Assembly (NCBI GenBank): GCA_027315115.1 | Contig: DAHUYQ010000013.1 | Span: 33,662 to 97,661, forward strand | Source: Solirubrobacterales bacterium | GTDB lineage: Bacteria; Actinomycetota; Thermoleophilia; Solirubrobacterales; Solirubrobacteraceae | Direction: 5' to 3' | DNA length: 64,000 nt | Part shown: positions 52,126-63,300 of the stretch, one piece after another | How the letters are laid out: the number at the start of each line of letters is the position of its first letter | Position numbering within the stretch: the first letter of the stretch is position 1 | Translations under genes and position numbers: made by a program | The notes under the pieces: generated by a model | Seen by the model: the letters and a program-made list of their open reading frames with translations, nothing else | Database searches by the model: none | What the model was told of the DNA's origin: nothing

Positions 52126-54342
52126 ATGCGCCTCGCCGGGTGTCGCTCCCGTCCCCTGATCGGCTACTTGAAGGCGCTCGGCGTATTGCGCGTCGTCTCA
52201 CTCCAGGTGGACAGGTCGGCACGCGGCCGATGGAGCGGCGGCACATTTGAGCTGCGCGCCGAGCTCACCGAGGACGAGCTCATCGACTTTCTGCTCGAAC
52301 GCTACTCCCCCTCACCGGTGGTATCGCCGTGGAATGGGGGCAGCGGATTCCATCCCAAGGACCGCAGAGAGGCAATACTCGCGCTGGAACAGTCCGCGGA
52401 GCCTCGGTTCGAGGCATACCGATCGGCGATCCAGGCCGCTCGCGACGCGCTCCGCCGCCTACAGATCACCGACAAGCCCTCTCCCGATGCGAAGCTTCCG
52501 CTGGTCCGTGAGTTGCGTCGCAGCCTGCCAAACGAGGCGCTGGCGTGGCTCGACGCGGCGATCGTCCTCACAGGCGAGAAGGTCTCCTACCCCCCGCTGC
52601 TCGGCTCTGGCGGTAACGACGGACGCTACGACTTCTCCAACAACTATGCCCAGGCGATCGTGCGGTGCTTGATCGCCGACGCTCGTGAGATCTCGCTGGA
52701 ATCGCTCTCTGGCGCGCTCTATGGCGGCACGGTCGAACTCCAGCGCAAGCTCAGCCTAGGTCATCTCAGCCGTGACTCATCTCCCAACAATTCCCCATAC
52801 GGAGAAGCGGACAGCCTTGGCAATCCGTGGGATCTGATCCTCGCGGTCGAGGGTAGCTTGCTGCTTGGTGCCGGCGCGGCACGCAAGCATGAGGCCACGA
52901 CCGGCGGCGCGCTTGTCGCACCATTCACAGTGCGCTCGACCGCCGCAGGCTATGGCTCCGCCGTCAAGGGGGAGCCCGGCCGCGCCGAGATTTGGCTTCC
53001 GCTTTGGCCAAGGTGGGCCACCTGCGCTGAGATCGACATGTTGGCGCGTGAGTCGCGCGCCCAGGTCGGACGCGGTCCCGCCAGGCACCAAGCGAGAACT
53101 GGCTTGGACTATGCCCGTGCGGCCGGTGCGCTTGGCGTGGCGAAGGGCATCGACGCGTTCGAGCGCTATGCGATTCTCGAACGCGCCGGTCAATCTAGTC
53201 TCGCTGTCCCAGCCGGGCGCATCGCCGTCACCGAGCGACACGGCGGCGCGGCCGCGATCCAGTCGATCGATCGATGGCTTGGCAATGCTCTGCGCCTCGG
53301 CGACGACGAGCACTGCCCGCGTGACATCCAGATCGCCGTTCGCAGGCTTGAGCGCGCGACCTTCGCACTTGCCTCGAAAGGCAGCGCCGACGACGCCTGC
53401 GCGGCGCTGGAGGCAATGGGTCAGGTCGAACATTCAATTGCGCGATCGCGCACCGCGATGGAGTCGGGGCGTGTCTGGCCTTTGGCGCACGCCTCCGCCG
53501 AGCCCTGGATCAGAGCCGCAGACGACGGAACTGAGGAGTTCGCGGTGGCGGTGTCGATCGCTTCGCTGCGCGATCGACGACCGCATTCACCAGCGTTGCG
53601 CGACTACCTACACGGAACCCAGAGGATGAAGCACGGAGCCCATGCCTTTGACCCTGAGCGTCGTCATGCTGTGCCGGCCGGCGGCGCTGTTCGCCTGCTC
53701 GCCGCCATCCACGCCCGCCGGCATCTCGATGCTGCCGGCGCCGCCGAACCGACCGGCGATCATCCAGATGCCAACGGTGGAGTCGTCGAGCAAACGAGAG
53801 ACATGGGGATAGGCGCGAGCCTCGAGTTCGACCTCGGCGCATGGTGCAAGCCGCAGATCGCGCGGAGATTCGCCGCCGGCGAGCTCGACGAGCGTCGGAT
53901 CCTGCGCCTCATCCGTGGACTCGCTCTACTGGACCACGGCGGCAACCGGCCAGCGCTGCCGAAAGCACAGGGAAGCATGGACGCGGCCGACCCGGCGTTC
54001 GACCTGATGGCGCTTGCGTGGATGGGACATCAGATGAGCTGTCTTGGGGACGAGCGGCGAGAGTCGCTCGGTCCGCGTCCCGGCTGGGCGGCGCGCCTGG
54101 CCAGTGACGCCATCAGACCTGTACTCGCAGACTGTGTGCTCAGACTGCGCATGGCAGGCCTCGCGCCGATCGTGACCGCAGACGATCTATGCGCGAACAC
54201 TTCGCGGAACACTCAGATCGGACCGCGCCTGTGTGCGGCCCTGCTCCTGCGAATGAGCCCGGAGAACACCGGACGAATCGCGAAGAGAATCACCGTCTCG
54301 GACCGAGCCGCCAACGACCCACAGAAAAAGGAAATCGCATGA
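52126..54342 (+). CDS. csx17: Csx17 (Cas8-like large subunit, type I-G)
   Basis: MRLAGCRSRPLIGYLKALGVLRVVS; gene order; GTVELQRKLSLGHLSRDSSPNNSPYGEADSLGNPWDLILAVEGSLLL. Confidence 0.9.
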   Translation: MRLAGCRSRPLIGYLKALGVLRVVSLQVDRSARGRWSGGTFELRAELTEDELIDFLLERYSPSPVVSPWNGGSGFHPKDRREAILALEQSAEPRFEAYRSAIQAARDALRRLQITDKPSPDAKLPLVRELRRSLPNEALAWLDAAIVLTGEKVSYPPLLGSGGNDGRYDFSNNYAQAIVRCLIADAREISLESLSGALYGGTVELQRKLSLGHLSRDSSPNNSPYGEADSLGNPWDLILAVEGSLLLGAGAARKHEATTGGALVAPFTVRSTAAGYGSAVKGEPGRAEIWLPLWPRWATCAEIDMLARESRAQVGRGPARHQARTGLDYARAAGALGVAKGIDAFERYAILERAGQSSLAVPAGRIAVTERHGGAAAIQSIDRWLGNALRLGDDEHCPRDIQIAVRRLERATFALASKGSADDACAALEAMGQVEHSIARSRTAMESGRVWPLAHASAEPWIRAADDGTEEFAVAVSIASLRDRRPHSPALRDYLHGTQRMKHGAHAFDPERRHAVPAGGAVRLLAAIHARRHLDAAGAAEPTGDHPDANGGVVEQTRDMGIGASLEFDLGAWCKPQIARRFAAGELDERRILRLIRGLALLDHGGNRPALPKAQGSMDAADPAFDLMALAWMGHQMSCLGDERRESLGPRPGWAARLASDAIRPVLADCVLRLRMAGLAPIVTADDLCANTSRNTQIGPRLCAALLLRMSPENTGRIAKRITVSDRAANDPQKKEIA

Positions 54343-55313
54343 TCGACGGATTGGGAGACCAACCCCGCCTCATTCTCAAAGCCACACTGACACCTGTCGT
54401 TGGCTCCATGTTTCAACCGACCGGGTTTCCCGACCTCGGACCGGCCGAGTTTCAGCGACCGCTGGCCGACGGCACCGAGCAGGCTTTGCTCGTGGAGTCG
54501 GTCCAGTCGCTCGCGAATCATCTCGAGAGCGTTGGCTGGGATGCGGCTGCAGAGCAGCCGGTCGCGGCACTCGCCGGTCTGCAGTATGTGCAGGTACAGG
54601 ACGAGGAGAAACGGTTCCTCACCTCCTCGCGACTTGAGCCGCACCGTCTCGCCGGCGCGTACATCAAGAACGGCACGATCGTCGAGGATGGGAAGGAGGC
54701 CAGTCAGAAGGCGGGAGAATGGATGATCGAGCGCCTGGGCGTCCAGAAGGGCGTTCCCTTGGACTGGCGCGCTGTCTATCAAGCCATCTTCCAACTTGAT
54801 CCTCTCTGTCTCATCCATGGCGTCTTCTTCTCCGATCCGCAGTGGAAGGATTACGGCAACCCAAAGGTCCGACGTGCGCTGACGGCGGTGATTGAGGCGC
54901 ACGACGCGCGACCGGTCGTCTCAGGCGGCGTCAAGCGCGACGACGTCTACCCGACCGCAGCAGAGGGACGAGGCGCAAAGGAGGGCTACGGCTTCGTCCC
55001 GTTCGGACGCACCGAGTACACAGCCAAGGAGATCTCTCTCGATGTCGCGCTCGACCTGGAGCAGATCCGGGGCTACGGCCTGAGCGAGCCCGAAACCGAC
55101 CTGCTCATCGCTGTGGCGCTCTGGGAGCTCCGAACACTGCTAGACCGGCCGCTGCGCCTGCGTACAGCTTGCGATCTCGAGGTGGCACAACCCATCGAAA
55201 TCAGTCGGCCAGGCGACTTCGAGCTTCCAAGCGCAGCGGATCTCGTGGCTGAGATCGCGCGGGCGCAAGTGCAATTCGATGCCAAGATTCCGCACACCGC
55301 GATTCACGGGTGA
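54339..55313 (+). CDS. csb1: Csb1 (GSU0053 family, Cas7 of type I-G)
   Basis: MFQPTGFPDLGPAEFQ...LVESVQSLANHLESVGWD...DPLCLIHGVFF; ATGA overlap with csx17. Confidence 0.9.
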   Translation: MIDGLGDQPRLILKATLTPVVGSMFQPTGFPDLGPAEFQRPLADGTEQALLVESVQSLANHLESVGWDAAAEQPVAALAGLQYVQVQDEEKRFLTSSRLEPHRLAGAYIKNGTIVEDGKEASQKAGEWMIERLGVQKGVPLDWRAVYQAIFQLDPLCLIHGVFFSDPQWKDYGNPKVRRALTAVIEAHDARPVVSGGVKRDDVYPTAAEGRGAKEGYGFVPFGRTEYTAKEISLDVALDLEQIRGYGLSEPETDLLIAVALWELRTLLDRPLRLRTACDLEVAQPIEISRPGDFELPSAADLVAEIARAQVQFDAKIPHTAIHG

Positions 55314-55316
55314 GCC

Positions 55317-56783
55317 GTGATTGGACTCGCAATCCAATTCGAGCTTGGCCGCTATCACGCGAACCCTTGGGGCTCCCACGTCAACGACGCCGCGACGGAG
55401 TGGCCGCCGAGTCCGTGGCGGCTGCTTCGAGCGCTGTACTCCACCTCCCGAACAAACGTGAGCCTGCTGCCACATCGCACGGCGATCGACCGCGCCCTGC
55501 AGGCGCTCGTGGACGCTCCACCACCGGAGTTCGTGCTGCCCTACGCGACGGCTGCGCACACGCGCCACTACATGCCTTTGTCGAGCTACTCGGCGCTCCG
55601 CGTCGGGGACACCTCGAAGGTGCTGGACGGCTTCCTTGCAATCGATCGGGAGGCCAAGCTTGAGGCATGGTGGGATGCCGCGCTCGATGCCGAAGCAGCG
55701 GACGCACTTGCTGAATTGGCACGCCGACTCGGCTATCTCGGCCGTTCGGAGTCGGTCTGCACAGCGCGAATGATCGCCGGCGCCGGGCCCGAGCCTCCCT
55801 CCGCCACGCCCGCTGAGAGAGTGGATCTCGAAGACGGCGAATGGGATCTGACGGACGTGCTCTGTCCACGCCGCGGCCGACCACTGGAGAGCCTTGCGAT
55901 TTCAGTCGCCGAGTTGCGCAAGGGTCGCCGACTGATCCCCGCCGGGACCGAACGCGTCACCTACGCGGTCAGAGCACCGAAGCCCGTTACAACACGTCAG
56001 CCAAGACGCCCCAGCAAAGACAAGCCGACTCTCGCGCTGCTGCGCCTGAGGGGGTCGACGCGCCCAGCGATCACCGAGGCAGTCACGGTCGGACGGGCTC
56101 TACGCAGTGCGCTGCAAAGCGTCTACGGCGCGCGTAATGACGAAAACGCGTCGCCGACGTTCAGCGGAAGATCAGGCGATCAGCCACGCGACGACCAGCA
56201 CCGTCACGCTCACTACCTCTCGCTCCCAGACGCTGACGGTCCTCGCATCGATCGGCTCATCGTCTGGGCTCCCGAGGGCTTCGGCCCCGAGGAGACACAG
56301 GCGCTCGCCTGCGTCTCACACCTGATTGTGGTTGCCAACCACACGAGGGATAGAGTCTCCGAGCCCCTGCCGACGGCCCTGGCGGCACTCGGAACCGAGA
56401 GCAACCTCGACGTGAAGGCGCTGATCGGCCCCGCGCGTATCTGGCGTTCGATCACACCATTCGGGCTCGTCAGGCATCCGAAGCAGCGAAAAGGAGAGCT
56501 CGTCGACTCACCCGCCGATCAGGTGCGCCGCGAGCTGGCGCTTCGCGGCTTTCCAGAGCCCCAGCACGTAGAGCTCGAGCGTGGATCATGGCACCGCTTC
56601 CGCAGCCACAAGTCAGGAGAATCGCGCCTGCAACGCGCGAGCGTGTTCGGCGTTCGCCTTGAGTTCGAAGAGCCGGTGGGCGGCCCGATCGCCTTGGGCG
56701 CATTCAGCCACTTCGGCCTCGGCCTGTTCACGCCCGCCCTGCAGATTCCCGCTAGCCTCGCCCCGCCAACCACGCCCGCTTGA
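55317..56783 (+). CDS. csb2: Csb2 (GSU0054 family, Cas5-Cas6 fusion of type I-G)
   Basis: LGRYHANPWGSHVNDAATEWPPSPWRLLRALY; C-terminal GGPIALGAFSHFGLGLF. Confidence 0.9.
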   Translation: MIGLAIQFELGRYHANPWGSHVNDAATEWPPSPWRLLRALYSTSRTNVSLLPHRTAIDRALQALVDAPPPEFVLPYATAAHTRHYMPLSSYSALRVGDTSKVLDGFLAIDREAKLEAWWDAALDAEAADALAELARRLGYLGRSESVCTARMIAGAGPEPPSATPAERVDLEDGEWDLTDVLCPRRGRPLESLAISVAELRKGRRLIPAGTERVTYAVRAPKPVTTRQPRRPSKDKPTLALLRLRGSTRPAITEAVTVGRALRSALQSVYGARNDENASPTFSGRSGDQPRDDQHRHAHYLSLPDADGPRIDRLIVWAPEGFGPEETQALACVSHLIVVANHTRDRVSEPLPTALAALGTESNLDVKALIGPARIWRSITPFGLVRHPKQRKGELVDSPADQVRRELALRGFPEPQHVELERGSWHRFRSHKSGESRLQRASVFGVRLEFEEPVGGPIALGAFSHFGLGLFTPALQIPASLAPPTTPA

Positions 56784-56869
56784 ACGGGCCCGCGACCTCG
56801 ACCTCGCTCGCGCAGAGAATCAGGTCCGCATAGACAGCGCGCCCGCCCGAGCGGCGGACTGTAGGCGCA

Positions 56870-56911
56870 GCTAGCGCCCAGCACTAGCCAAAGCTAGCGC
56901 CAGCCACTAGC
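56870..56911. promoter_or_regulatory. Two tandem GCTAG-N9-CTAGC operator-like motifs
   Basis: GCTAGCGCCCAGCACTAGC (56870-56888) and GCTAGCGCCAGCCACTAGC (56893-56911). Confidence 0.6.
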
Positions 56912-56930
56912 ATTGCGCTACGATCCAGCT

Positions 56931-58094
56931 ATGTCGCTCAACCCGTTCGTCTGGGACAGGCCGCTTGCCGACCCCGCCGACGTCGTCGGCATGGACAGCT
57001 TCGCCGAGGAGGTCGCCCTCACGTTGAAGGCGCGCACGAACGTTGCGATCTTCGGCGCTCGCAACACCGGCAAGTCGAGCTTTCTCACGAAGCTCACGCA
57101 GGAACTGGAGCGCAGCCACGGCGACGGCGCGGAGGCGCACGTCGTCGTGCGGATCGACCTCAAGCGAGCGCTCAGCCTCGCCGCGTTCATCTCCGCGGTT
57201 CACGAGGCGATGATCTCCCATCCTGCGCGCGCGGTTCGCGAGCGCGCGAGAGAGCAGATCGGGCTGCTCGAGAAGGAAGTCGGCTTCGACATCAGGCTCG
57301 TGAAGGCGAACATGCGCACGCGCTCCCATCAGCCGGCGCCGGAGGAGGTGCTGTATGCGCAACTGAGCTCCCTTGCCCGCCTCGGCGATCGCGTGACCGT
57401 CATGATGGACGAGTTCCAGCGCCTGCACCGATGCCCTGGCGAGCCGCTGGCGATCCTCGGCAGCGCGTTGATGGGACACCGCTCAGGACACGTCTCGCTC
57501 GTGTTCACCGGGAGCATCAGGGAGTACATGGAGATGCTGCTCTCCGACAGTCGCGAGCCGATCTTCAATCAGGCCGTCCACCTGCAACTTCCGCCGATCG
57601 AGCGGCACGAGCTCGCGCTGCACCTCGAGCATCGCTTCCGTGACACCAGCAGCCCGATCGACGAGCAGGCGCTGCAACATCTGCTCGACCTCACGGCAAG
57701 CCACCCCCAGCGCACGCAGCAGCTTGCCTGGAGCTGCTGGCCGAGACCGCAAGGCGGGCGAGTAGTGACGCTGTCGGACGTTCAGTCCGCCTGGCAGAGC
57801 CTGCTGAGCCAGCCGCTCTCCGACGTCTCGATCATCGAGGAGACACTCGCGAACGGCGCCGAGTCGGAGGCCAACGAGCGCAAGGCGCTGTACCTGCTCG
57901 CCGATCACAGAGGCGAGCGTCTCAGCAGCGCCTCCTTGGCGACGCAGTACGGCCTCGGCTCGCACACCGCCGCGCAGGCCGCGATGCCACGCCTGCGTCG
58001 CCGTGGCCTCGTCGAGCAGCGCGACGGCCGCTGGCAGATCGTGGATCCGCTGCTCGCCGACTGGCTGCACCGCAACTCCCCGTTCTCGCCGTAG
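56931..58094 (+). CDS. AAA ATPase with C-terminal winged-helix, embedded in the cas locus
   Basis: NVAIFGARNTGKSSFLTKL (Walker A), VTVMMDEFQRL (Walker B), VFTGSIREYM sensor, SASLATQYGLGSHTAAQAAMPRLRRRGLVEQRDGRWQIVDPLLADWL. Confidence 0.85.
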   Translation: MSLNPFVWDRPLADPADVVGMDSFAEEVALTLKARTNVAIFGARNTGKSSFLTKLTQELERSHGDGAEAHVVVRIDLKRALSLAAFISAVHEAMISHPARAVRERAREQIGLLEKEVGFDIRLVKANMRTRSHQPAPEEVLYAQLSSLARLGDRVTVMMDEFQRLHRCPGEPLAILGSALMGHRSGHVSLVFTGSIREYMEMLLSDSREPIFNQAVHLQLPPIERHELALHLEHRFRDTSSPIDEQALQHLLDLTASHPQRTQQLAWSCWPRPQGGRVVTLSDVQSAWQSLLSQPLSDVSIIEETLANGAESEANERKALYLLADHRGERLSSASLATQYGLGSHTAAQAAMPRLRRRGLVEQRDGRWQIVDPLLADWLHRNSPFSP

Positions 58095-58217
58095 AGCAGG
58101 CCGCGCGCGGCACCGGCCACCGCCTGTCGCACTTTTTCCAATACCTCGTGCCGTCCTGCCCAGCTGCGATCATCACGCTCTCCTCACGACCGCGAGGCCG
58201 CAGGCGCCTCGCACACG

Positions 58218-59894
58218 ATGCCCTCTCCTCTCCCCGACCTCATCCCCGCGAGGATCCTCAACGAGCACGTCTACTGTCGGCGGCTCGCCTACCTGGAGTG
58301 GGTGGACAGCCAGTTCACCGACAACGCGTACACGGCCGAGGGCAGCTTTGTGCATCGAAACGTCGATCGGCGACGCGCCAAGCCGCCCGACCCTCCAGAC
58401 GCGGACGCGGCAAACGGCAACGGCCAGGCCGCCGAGGAGCCGCCTGCCAGCACCGCGGTCACCGTCTCCTCCGCACGCCTTGGTCTGATCGCCAAGATCG
58501 ACCTGTTGGAGGCCAAGGACGGAGCGGTCGTGCCCGTCGAGTTCAAGCGAGGGCGTCCGCGCAGCCGGGAGAGCCCGCTCTGGGAGCCCGAGCTCGTGCA
58601 GCTCTGCGCCCAGGCGCTGATCCTGCGGGACTGCGGCTATGAGGTGCCTCACGCCGAAGCGTACTTCGCGCAGACCAGAACGCGGCACACCGTGGAGATC
58701 ACCGACGAGCTGATCGAGAGAACGCTCGCCGCTGTCCAGCAGCTACGTGCGGACGCGGCCGCCGATCATCCTCCGCCACCGCTGATCGACAGCCCGAAGT
58801 GCCCGGGCTGCTCGCTTGTCGGCATCTGCCTGCCCGACGAGGTTCACGTCCTCGGCGATGGGAAGGGCAGCAGTCCCCCGAGGCGGCTCGTGGCCAGCGA
58901 CCCCGCCTCCTCGCCGCTGTATGCGGCCACCCCGGGCAGCCGGCTGACCAAGCGGGGCGGGCGCGTGATCCTGATCGAAGAGGGCAAGGAGGCGGCCTCC
59001 AGGCGCCTGATCGACGTGTCCCACGTGGCGGTGTTCGGCAACGTCGACGTGAGCAGCTCCCTGGCGCGGGCCTGCTTCGAGACCGGCGTGCCCGTGCTGT
59101 GGTTCACCGCGGGCGGATGGCTCAAGGGGTTTGCGATGGGCATGCCGCCCAAGAACGTCGCCGTGCGAATGCGCCAGCACAGGGCCGCGACGCTCGGCAG
59201 CCCCGAGATCGCGTCGAGATTCGTGGCGGGCAAGATTCGCAACTGCCGCACACTGCTGAGGCGCCACTCCGGCGGGGACTGCGCGAGGGTGCTGGCTCAG
59301 CTTGCGGAGCTCGCCAAGGCCGCGGAGGCCACACGCTCGCTGGAGTCCCTGCTCGGCATCGAGGGCACCGCCGCGCGGCTCTACTTCGCGCAGTTCGGGA
59401 GTCTGCTGCGCAGCCCTCCCGGCAGCTTCAGCTTCGACGAACGCAATCGCAGGCCGCCGAAGGACCCCGTCAACGCGCTGCTGTCCTTCCTCTACGCGCT
59501 ACTGGTCAAGGACGTGACGGCCGCTGCGCTTGCCGCCGGGCTCGATCCACACGTCGGCGTCTACCACCGTCCCGGCTTCGGCAGACCCGCTCTCGCGCTC
59601 GACCTGGCCGAGGAGTTCCGCCCGCTGATCGGCGACTCCACCGCGATGATGGCGATCAACAACGGGGAGCTGCGCAGCGAGGACTTCATCGCGCGCGCCG
59701 GCGGCGTCTCGCTCACCGACAAGGGCAGGCGCAAGGCGATCGCCGCATACGAGCGAAGGATGACCAGCCAGCTCACCCACCCAGTTTTTCGCTACAAGGC
59801 GAGCTACCGGCGCAGCCTGGAGATCCAGGCCAGGCTGCTGGCCGCGGTGCTCACCGGCGACATCCCCGCCTACCGTCCCTTGACAACCAGATAA
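58218..59894 (+). CDS. cas4-cas1: Cas4-Cas1 fusion
   Basis: Cas4: VYCRRLAYLEWVDSQF, PVEFKRGRP, CPGCSLVGICLPDE; Cas1: VAVFGNVDVSSSLARACFETGVPVLWFTAGG...HVGVYHRPGFGRPALALDLAEEFRP. Confidence 0.95.
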   Translation: MPSPLPDLIPARILNEHVYCRRLAYLEWVDSQFTDNAYTAEGSFVHRNVDRRRAKPPDPPDADAANGNGQAAEEPPASTAVTVSSARLGLIAKIDLLEAKDGAVVPVEFKRGRPRSRESPLWEPELVQLCAQALILRDCGYEVPHAEAYFAQTRTRHTVEITDELIERTLAAVQQLRADAAADHPPPPLIDSPKCPGCSLVGICLPDEVHVLGDGKGSSPPRRLVASDPASSPLYAATPGSRLTKRGGRVILIEEGKEAASRRLIDVSHVAVFGNVDVSSSLARACFETGVPVLWFTAGGWLKGFAMGMPPKNVAVRMRQHRAATLGSPEIASRFVAGKIRNCRTLLRRHSGGDCARVLAQLAELAKAAEATRSLESLLGIEGTAARLYFAQFGSLLRSPPGSFSFDERNRRPPKDPVNALLSFLYALLVKDVTAAALAAGLDPHVGVYHRPGFGRPALALDLAEEFRPLIGDSTAMMAINNGELRSEDFIARAGGVSLTDKGRRKAIAAYERRMTSQLTHPVFRYKASYRRSLEIQARLLAAVLTGDIPAYRPLTTR

Positions 59895-59905
59895 CAGGAC
59901 CCGCC

Positions 59906-60202
59906 GTGGCCGACCGCACGCGCTACCTGCTCGCGTATGACATTCGTCATCCGCGGCGGCTGCGGCGGGTTCACCGCGTCGCCACCGACTTCGGAGAGCC
60001 GCTGCAATACTCGGTGTTCATCTGTGATCTGACGCGCGTCGAGCTGATCGCTCTGCGGCAGAAGCTGCTCGAGGAGATCAAGAGCACCGAGGACAGCATC
60101 GGCATCTTCGACCTCGGCGCACCGGCGACCCGCGGCGTCGAGTGCATCGAGTTCCTCGGCATCAGACGCGATCTGCCGACCGACGACCCCGCGATCTGGT
60201 GA
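59906..60202 (+). CDS. cas2: Cas2
   Basis: RYLLAYDIRHPRRLRRVHRVATDFGEPLQYSVFICDL; GTG start. Confidence 0.93.
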   Translation: MADRTRYLLAYDIRHPRRLRRVHRVATDFGEPLQYSVFICDLTRVELIALRQKLLEEIKSTEDSIGIFDLGAPATRGVECIEFLGIRRDLPTDDPAIW

Positions 60203-60383
60203 TGATGCGAGCGCTGAGGTGCGCCGCAAATCCCGGGAAGCGCTCGATGGGCCGCATCGCCTTTATTCATGCGGTTGTCGGGCGTCGAGCGGTGTCGAGC
60301 GCGATGCGCCGGCGCCGGCCCGCGCCGGACCTCTCGCAACGGCTCGCAAAATGCCTGGAAATCGTCGGTAGAATCCGCGAGCT
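60203..60383 (+). promoter_or_regulatory. CRISPR leader; candidate -10 TAGAAT at 60369-60374
   Basis: Intergenic between cas2 and repeat 1. Confidence 0.55.
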
Positions 60384-63300
60384 GTCACCGGAGACGCAGG
60401 TCTCCGGCTCCGTTGAAGCCACGGCGCTGCGGGCGCGCACGCCGTAGATGCCGCGGTCACCGGAGACGCAGGTCTCCGGCTCCGTTGAAGCGTGAGTGTT
60501 GAGCACTTTGAGACGATCGAGGACGCGGTCACCGGAGACGCAGGTCTCCGGCTCCGTTGAAGCCGGCTCGATCACGGCAGCCACGGGACATCGTTCGGCG
60601 TCACCGGAGACGCAGGTCTCCGGCTCCGTTGAAGCGGGATCATGGGTGATCCTCCCTTCGAGAGGGTCGAGTCACCGGAGACGCAGGTCTCCGGCTCCGT
60701 TGAAGCGCCGTGCGCGTCAGGGACAATCAGATCACCGCTCATGTCACCGGAGACGCAGGTCTCCGGCTCCGTTGAAGCGACGACGCAGCCGACGTGGATC
60801 GCGAAGTCCTGGCCGGTCACCGGAGACGCAGGTCTCCGGCTCCGTTGAAGCTACGAGCAGTTCAGCGACGTGCGCGACTGCATGGTGTCACCGGAGACGC
60901 AGGTCTCCGGCTCCGTTGAAGCGCGACGTGCCGGCTGCCGTCCGATTCATCTCTGCCGAGTCACCGGAGACGCAGGTCTCCGGCTCCGTTGAAGCCTACA
61001 GATGGACAACGTCGTCGGGATCGCCGCCGTCGTCACCGGAGACGCAGGTCTCCGGCTCCGTTGAAGCCTCGCGGCGATGCGGGAACGCTACGAAGGCACG
61101 CGCCGTCACCGGAGACGCAGGTCTCCGGCTCCGTTGAAGCGTCGGGCGCGACGGCCGCATCCTGGTCGAACACTTCGAGTCACCGGAGACGCAGGTCTCC
61201 GGCTCCGTTGAAGCTAGGGCAAACAAGCGAAAGGAAAGGGAAGCTCAATGTCACCGGAGACGCAGGTCTCCGGCTCCGTTGAAGCCATTCCCAACAGGAG
61301 AGACTTCCACGTAGGGGGCACCGTCACCGGAGACGCAGGTCTCCGGCTCCGTTGAAGCACCGGGAACTGCCCCGTCCGTCAACACACCGCAGAGTCACCG
61401 GAGACGCAGGTCTCCGGCTCCGTTGAAGCTACTACCGGATGATGCGCAAGTGGGGGATGCGGCCGTCACCGGAGACGCAGGTCTCCGGCTCCGTTGAAGC
61501 CTGCTGGCCGTTGATCCGCAGCCGGTCGCAGTCGAGGAAGTCACCGGAGACGCAGGTCTCCGGCTCCGTTGAAGCATGCCCCATCCGGCCTCGATGCCCA
61601 ATCCGGCCTTGGTCACCGGAGACGCAGGTCTCCGGCTCCGTTGAAGCGCTTTGCATCGCAAGCTGGGCTGGAACGTCTGGTGTCACCGGAGACGCAGGTC
61701 TCCGGCTCCGTTGAAGCCGTTTAGCCTTTCGCAATACAGACACATACCGCGAGTCACCGGAGACGCAGGTCTCCGGCTCCGTTGAAGCAAGGTCGCCGGC
61801 GCCGAAGGCAAGGCCAAGCTCAAGTCACCGGAGACGCAGGTCTCCGGCTCCGTTGAAGCTGAGCGCCGCGTGGCCCCAGTCCACTACCCCGCGTGTCACC
61901 GGAGACGCAGGTCTCCGGCTCCGTTGAAGCCTTTTCAATTTCCTTCATCCCCCCAGATAAGCGGTGACGTCACCGGAGACGCAGGTCTCCGGCTCCGTTG
62001 AAGCCGAGATGCCTCTGATGGGTTGGTGCCTCTGCGTGGAGTCACCGGAGACGCAGGTCTCCGGCTCCGTTGAAGCTAGTAGGCGAGGCACGCCTCAGTG
62101 TCCGCGACCCCGTCACCGGAGACGCAGGTCTCCGGCTCCGTTGAAGCGAGCTGAGGTTGGGTGTAGGTGCCTGAGATGGGGAGTCACCGGAGACGCAGGT
62201 CTCCGGCTCCGTTGAAGCGTCTCCCGGGTCGAGCGGGACGGCGGGCAAAGCGAAGGTCACCGGAGACGCAGGTCTCCGGCTCCGTTGAAGCTCACTTCGC
62301 ATTGCGGGCTCTCCTTGTCGGTCTCGGTCACCGGAGACGCAGGTCTCCGGCTCCGTTGAAGCCTCGGTGGAAAGGCACTCCGCCTCGCCCGCACCAAGTC
62401 ACCGGAGACGCAGGTCTCCGGCTCCGTTGAAGCTTCGCGTTCGCCAGCTAGAGACACAGCTTGGAAGAGTCACCGGAGACGCAGGTCTCCGGCTCCGTTG
62501 AAGCCAGGCGACTTCCCACTGACCCGTTCCCTCGACGCGGTCACCGGAGACGCAGGTCTCCGGCTCCGTTGAAGCGCGGGTGCAGTCCTTCGCGACGGTC
62601 TTCTGGATCAGGTCACCGGAGACGCAGGTCTCCGGCTCCGTTGAAGCCAGGTCAGCATCGTCGAGCTTGCGGCCGCAGTCGAAGACGGTCACCGGAGACG
62701 CAGGTCTCCGGCTCCGTTGAAGCACGTACAGCGTTGTGGCTGCGCCTCCGTCCTGCCGCAGTCACCGGAGACGCAGGTCTCCGGCTCCGTTGAAGCAGCG
62801 GCCGGGTGGGCTGCACCAGCGTGAGCGTCGCCGTCACCGGAGACGCAGGTCTCCGGCTCCGTTGAAGCTTCACGCATCTTCTTCGCAACGCGTCGCACAG
62901 ATTGGTCACCGGAGACGCAGGTCTCCGGCTCCGTTGAAGCTATCTTTCCCAGGGCGCAAGATCCGCCGTTTCGAGCAGGTCACCGGAGACGCAGGTCTCC
63001 GGCTCCGTTGAAGCCTCAATTGATGTTTGTTTCCATGTCTTCGAGTGCTTGCAGGTCACCGGAGACGCAGGTCTCCGGCTCCGTTGAAGCAGAACCCCAC
63101 CCGATATGGTCCTCCACAACGAAAATGTCACCGGAGACGCAGGTCTCCGGCTCCGTTGAAGCCGGGCGCCTTCCCACCGGTATGCGTACAGCTCGGTGTC
63201 ACCGGAGACGCAGGTCTCCGGCTCCGTTGAAGCGGCCTCCACCAGTAGTTCTTCGCGGTATTCCTCGTCGGGTCACCGGAGACGCAGGTCTCCGGCTCCG

